A DNA stretch of 13,360 nt from Ceratorhiza oryzae-sativae (Eukaryota > Basidiomycota > Agaricomycetes > Cantharellales > Ceratobasidiaceae): assembly GCA_030998015.1 (NCBI GenBank), contig JARWMV010000219.1, positions 1 through 13,360 on the forward strand. Direction: 5' to 3'. How positions within the stretch are numbered: the first letter of the stretch is position 1; every line of letters starts with the position of its first letter. Both the position numbers and the translations under genes were made by a program. The notes beneath the pieces are model-generated. The model did no database searches. It was not told the DNA's origin and saw nothing but the letters and a program-made list of their open reading frames with translations. Below are positions 12,960-13,360 of the stretch, piece after piece.

Positions 12960-13170
12960 ACGGGAAGAGCCCGCGGCAGTAAGACTGGGGCTGGACCTTA
13001 GACCAGCATCAGTCCAAATTTCACAATATCAGGGGGCATACGGTGGAATAATTGACGGAAGTTGATCTGGTCAGACCAACTGACTTTTTTGCAGACGTCA
13101 ATTTTCCATCGGCGGGGACTGCCCCCTGTCGTGCATTAAAACATACCACGACAGTGTAAGTCATGAAAAA
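12960..13170. other. Structured segment of unknown nature
   Basis: Differs from the simple palindromes nearby. It has GACT/AGTC enclosing GCTGG/CCAGC (about 12980-13014), and a long-range stem AATTGACG/CGTCAATT (about 13052-13103) enclosing AGTTG/CAACT. It ends with GGGGACTGCCCC plus the CTGTCGTG/CACGACAG stem shared with 2502-2560. No reading frame. It could be a decayed intron core, a small structural RNA or a composite element; the motifs of group I and II introns, RNase P RNA and rRNA were looked for and not found convincingly. Confidence 0.4.
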
Positions 13171-13360
13171 CATTTGGTTTAAATTTTACCCGTCCTCGAT
13201 GGGACGGCCGCCCGGCCGAGATAGCGGGATCGCTGCGAAGCTGCCTCGTAGACCGGGTAACAACTATGGCGAAATCTTAAATTTGCCGCCTCTAAACTTT
13301 GATGGGCGGCATCCAGTGCCGTCCTAACCATACCCCGCCAATCGATGTAGATTTGCCTTC
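13171..13360. repeat. Palindromic remnants at the right edge
   Basis: 13186-13258 contains ACCCGTCC...GACCGGGT with inner GGGACGGCCGCCCGGCC and GATCGCTGCGAAGC. 13265-13310 contains TATGGCG and GGCGGC-type arms. 13342-13360 (ATCGATGTAGATTTGCCTTC) matches the right half of the 2410-2450 hairpin and continues past the window. No gene seen. Confidence 0.6.

Noticed and set aside
12960..13170. RNase P RNA or rRNA fragment
   Set aside because: The conserved P4 strands of RNase P RNA and the conserved rRNA motifs are not present by eye.
1..13360. CRISPR array
   Set aside because: Repeats are abundant but not regularly spaced, are of several families in both orientations, and the context is mitochondrial.

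Overview
This window looks like part of a fungal mitochondrial genome, most likely from an early-diverging fungus; the lineage is inference only. Coding stretches are AT-rich. Every recognisable gene lies on the minus strand: nad2, a split ribosomal protein gene rps3, and a tRNA with anticodon CAT. Introns are group I with LAGLIDADG homing endonuclease (HEG) genes. TGA reads as Trp at one informative position (10051-10053), as in the mold mitochondrial code. A large share of the window is GC-rich, palindromic, repetitive DNA resembling the mobile double-hairpin elements known from Allomyces mitochondria.

Layout, left to right. 1-1180: 5' part of a group I intron in nad2, with a LAGLIDADG_2 HEG cut by palindromes. 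1181-1835: first nad2 exon. 1836-3330: no protein gene, only hairpin elements and two structured segments of unknown nature. 3331-10695: rps3 in three exons (10695-10156, 6449-6075, 3471-3331; 351 codons before the stop), separated by two introns of 3706 and 2603 bp. The introns are paralogous: both follow CCT, share the same core blocks, and end in nearly the same sequence before ATG|A. Each carries a double-motif LAGLIDADG_1 HEG. The intron 1 HEG also contains a LAGLIDADG_2 HEG inside its span. 10696-12258: hairpin elements and no convincing gene. 12259-12331: tRNA-CAT. 12332-13360: more palindromes and a structured segment.

The most striking system is the set of nested palindromic elements. 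One composite family (four copies) has the plan target - hairpin H - inverted target - hairpin A' - target. Removing the element plus one direct repeat rejoins HEG reading frames at five separate sites. This shows that these sequences inserted into once-intact genes, with 4-6 bp target duplications. Further modules (C, D, E, G) sit inside one another's loops and swap hairpins, and some copies show compensatory stem changes. An apparently identical 386-bp inverted pair could support recombination.
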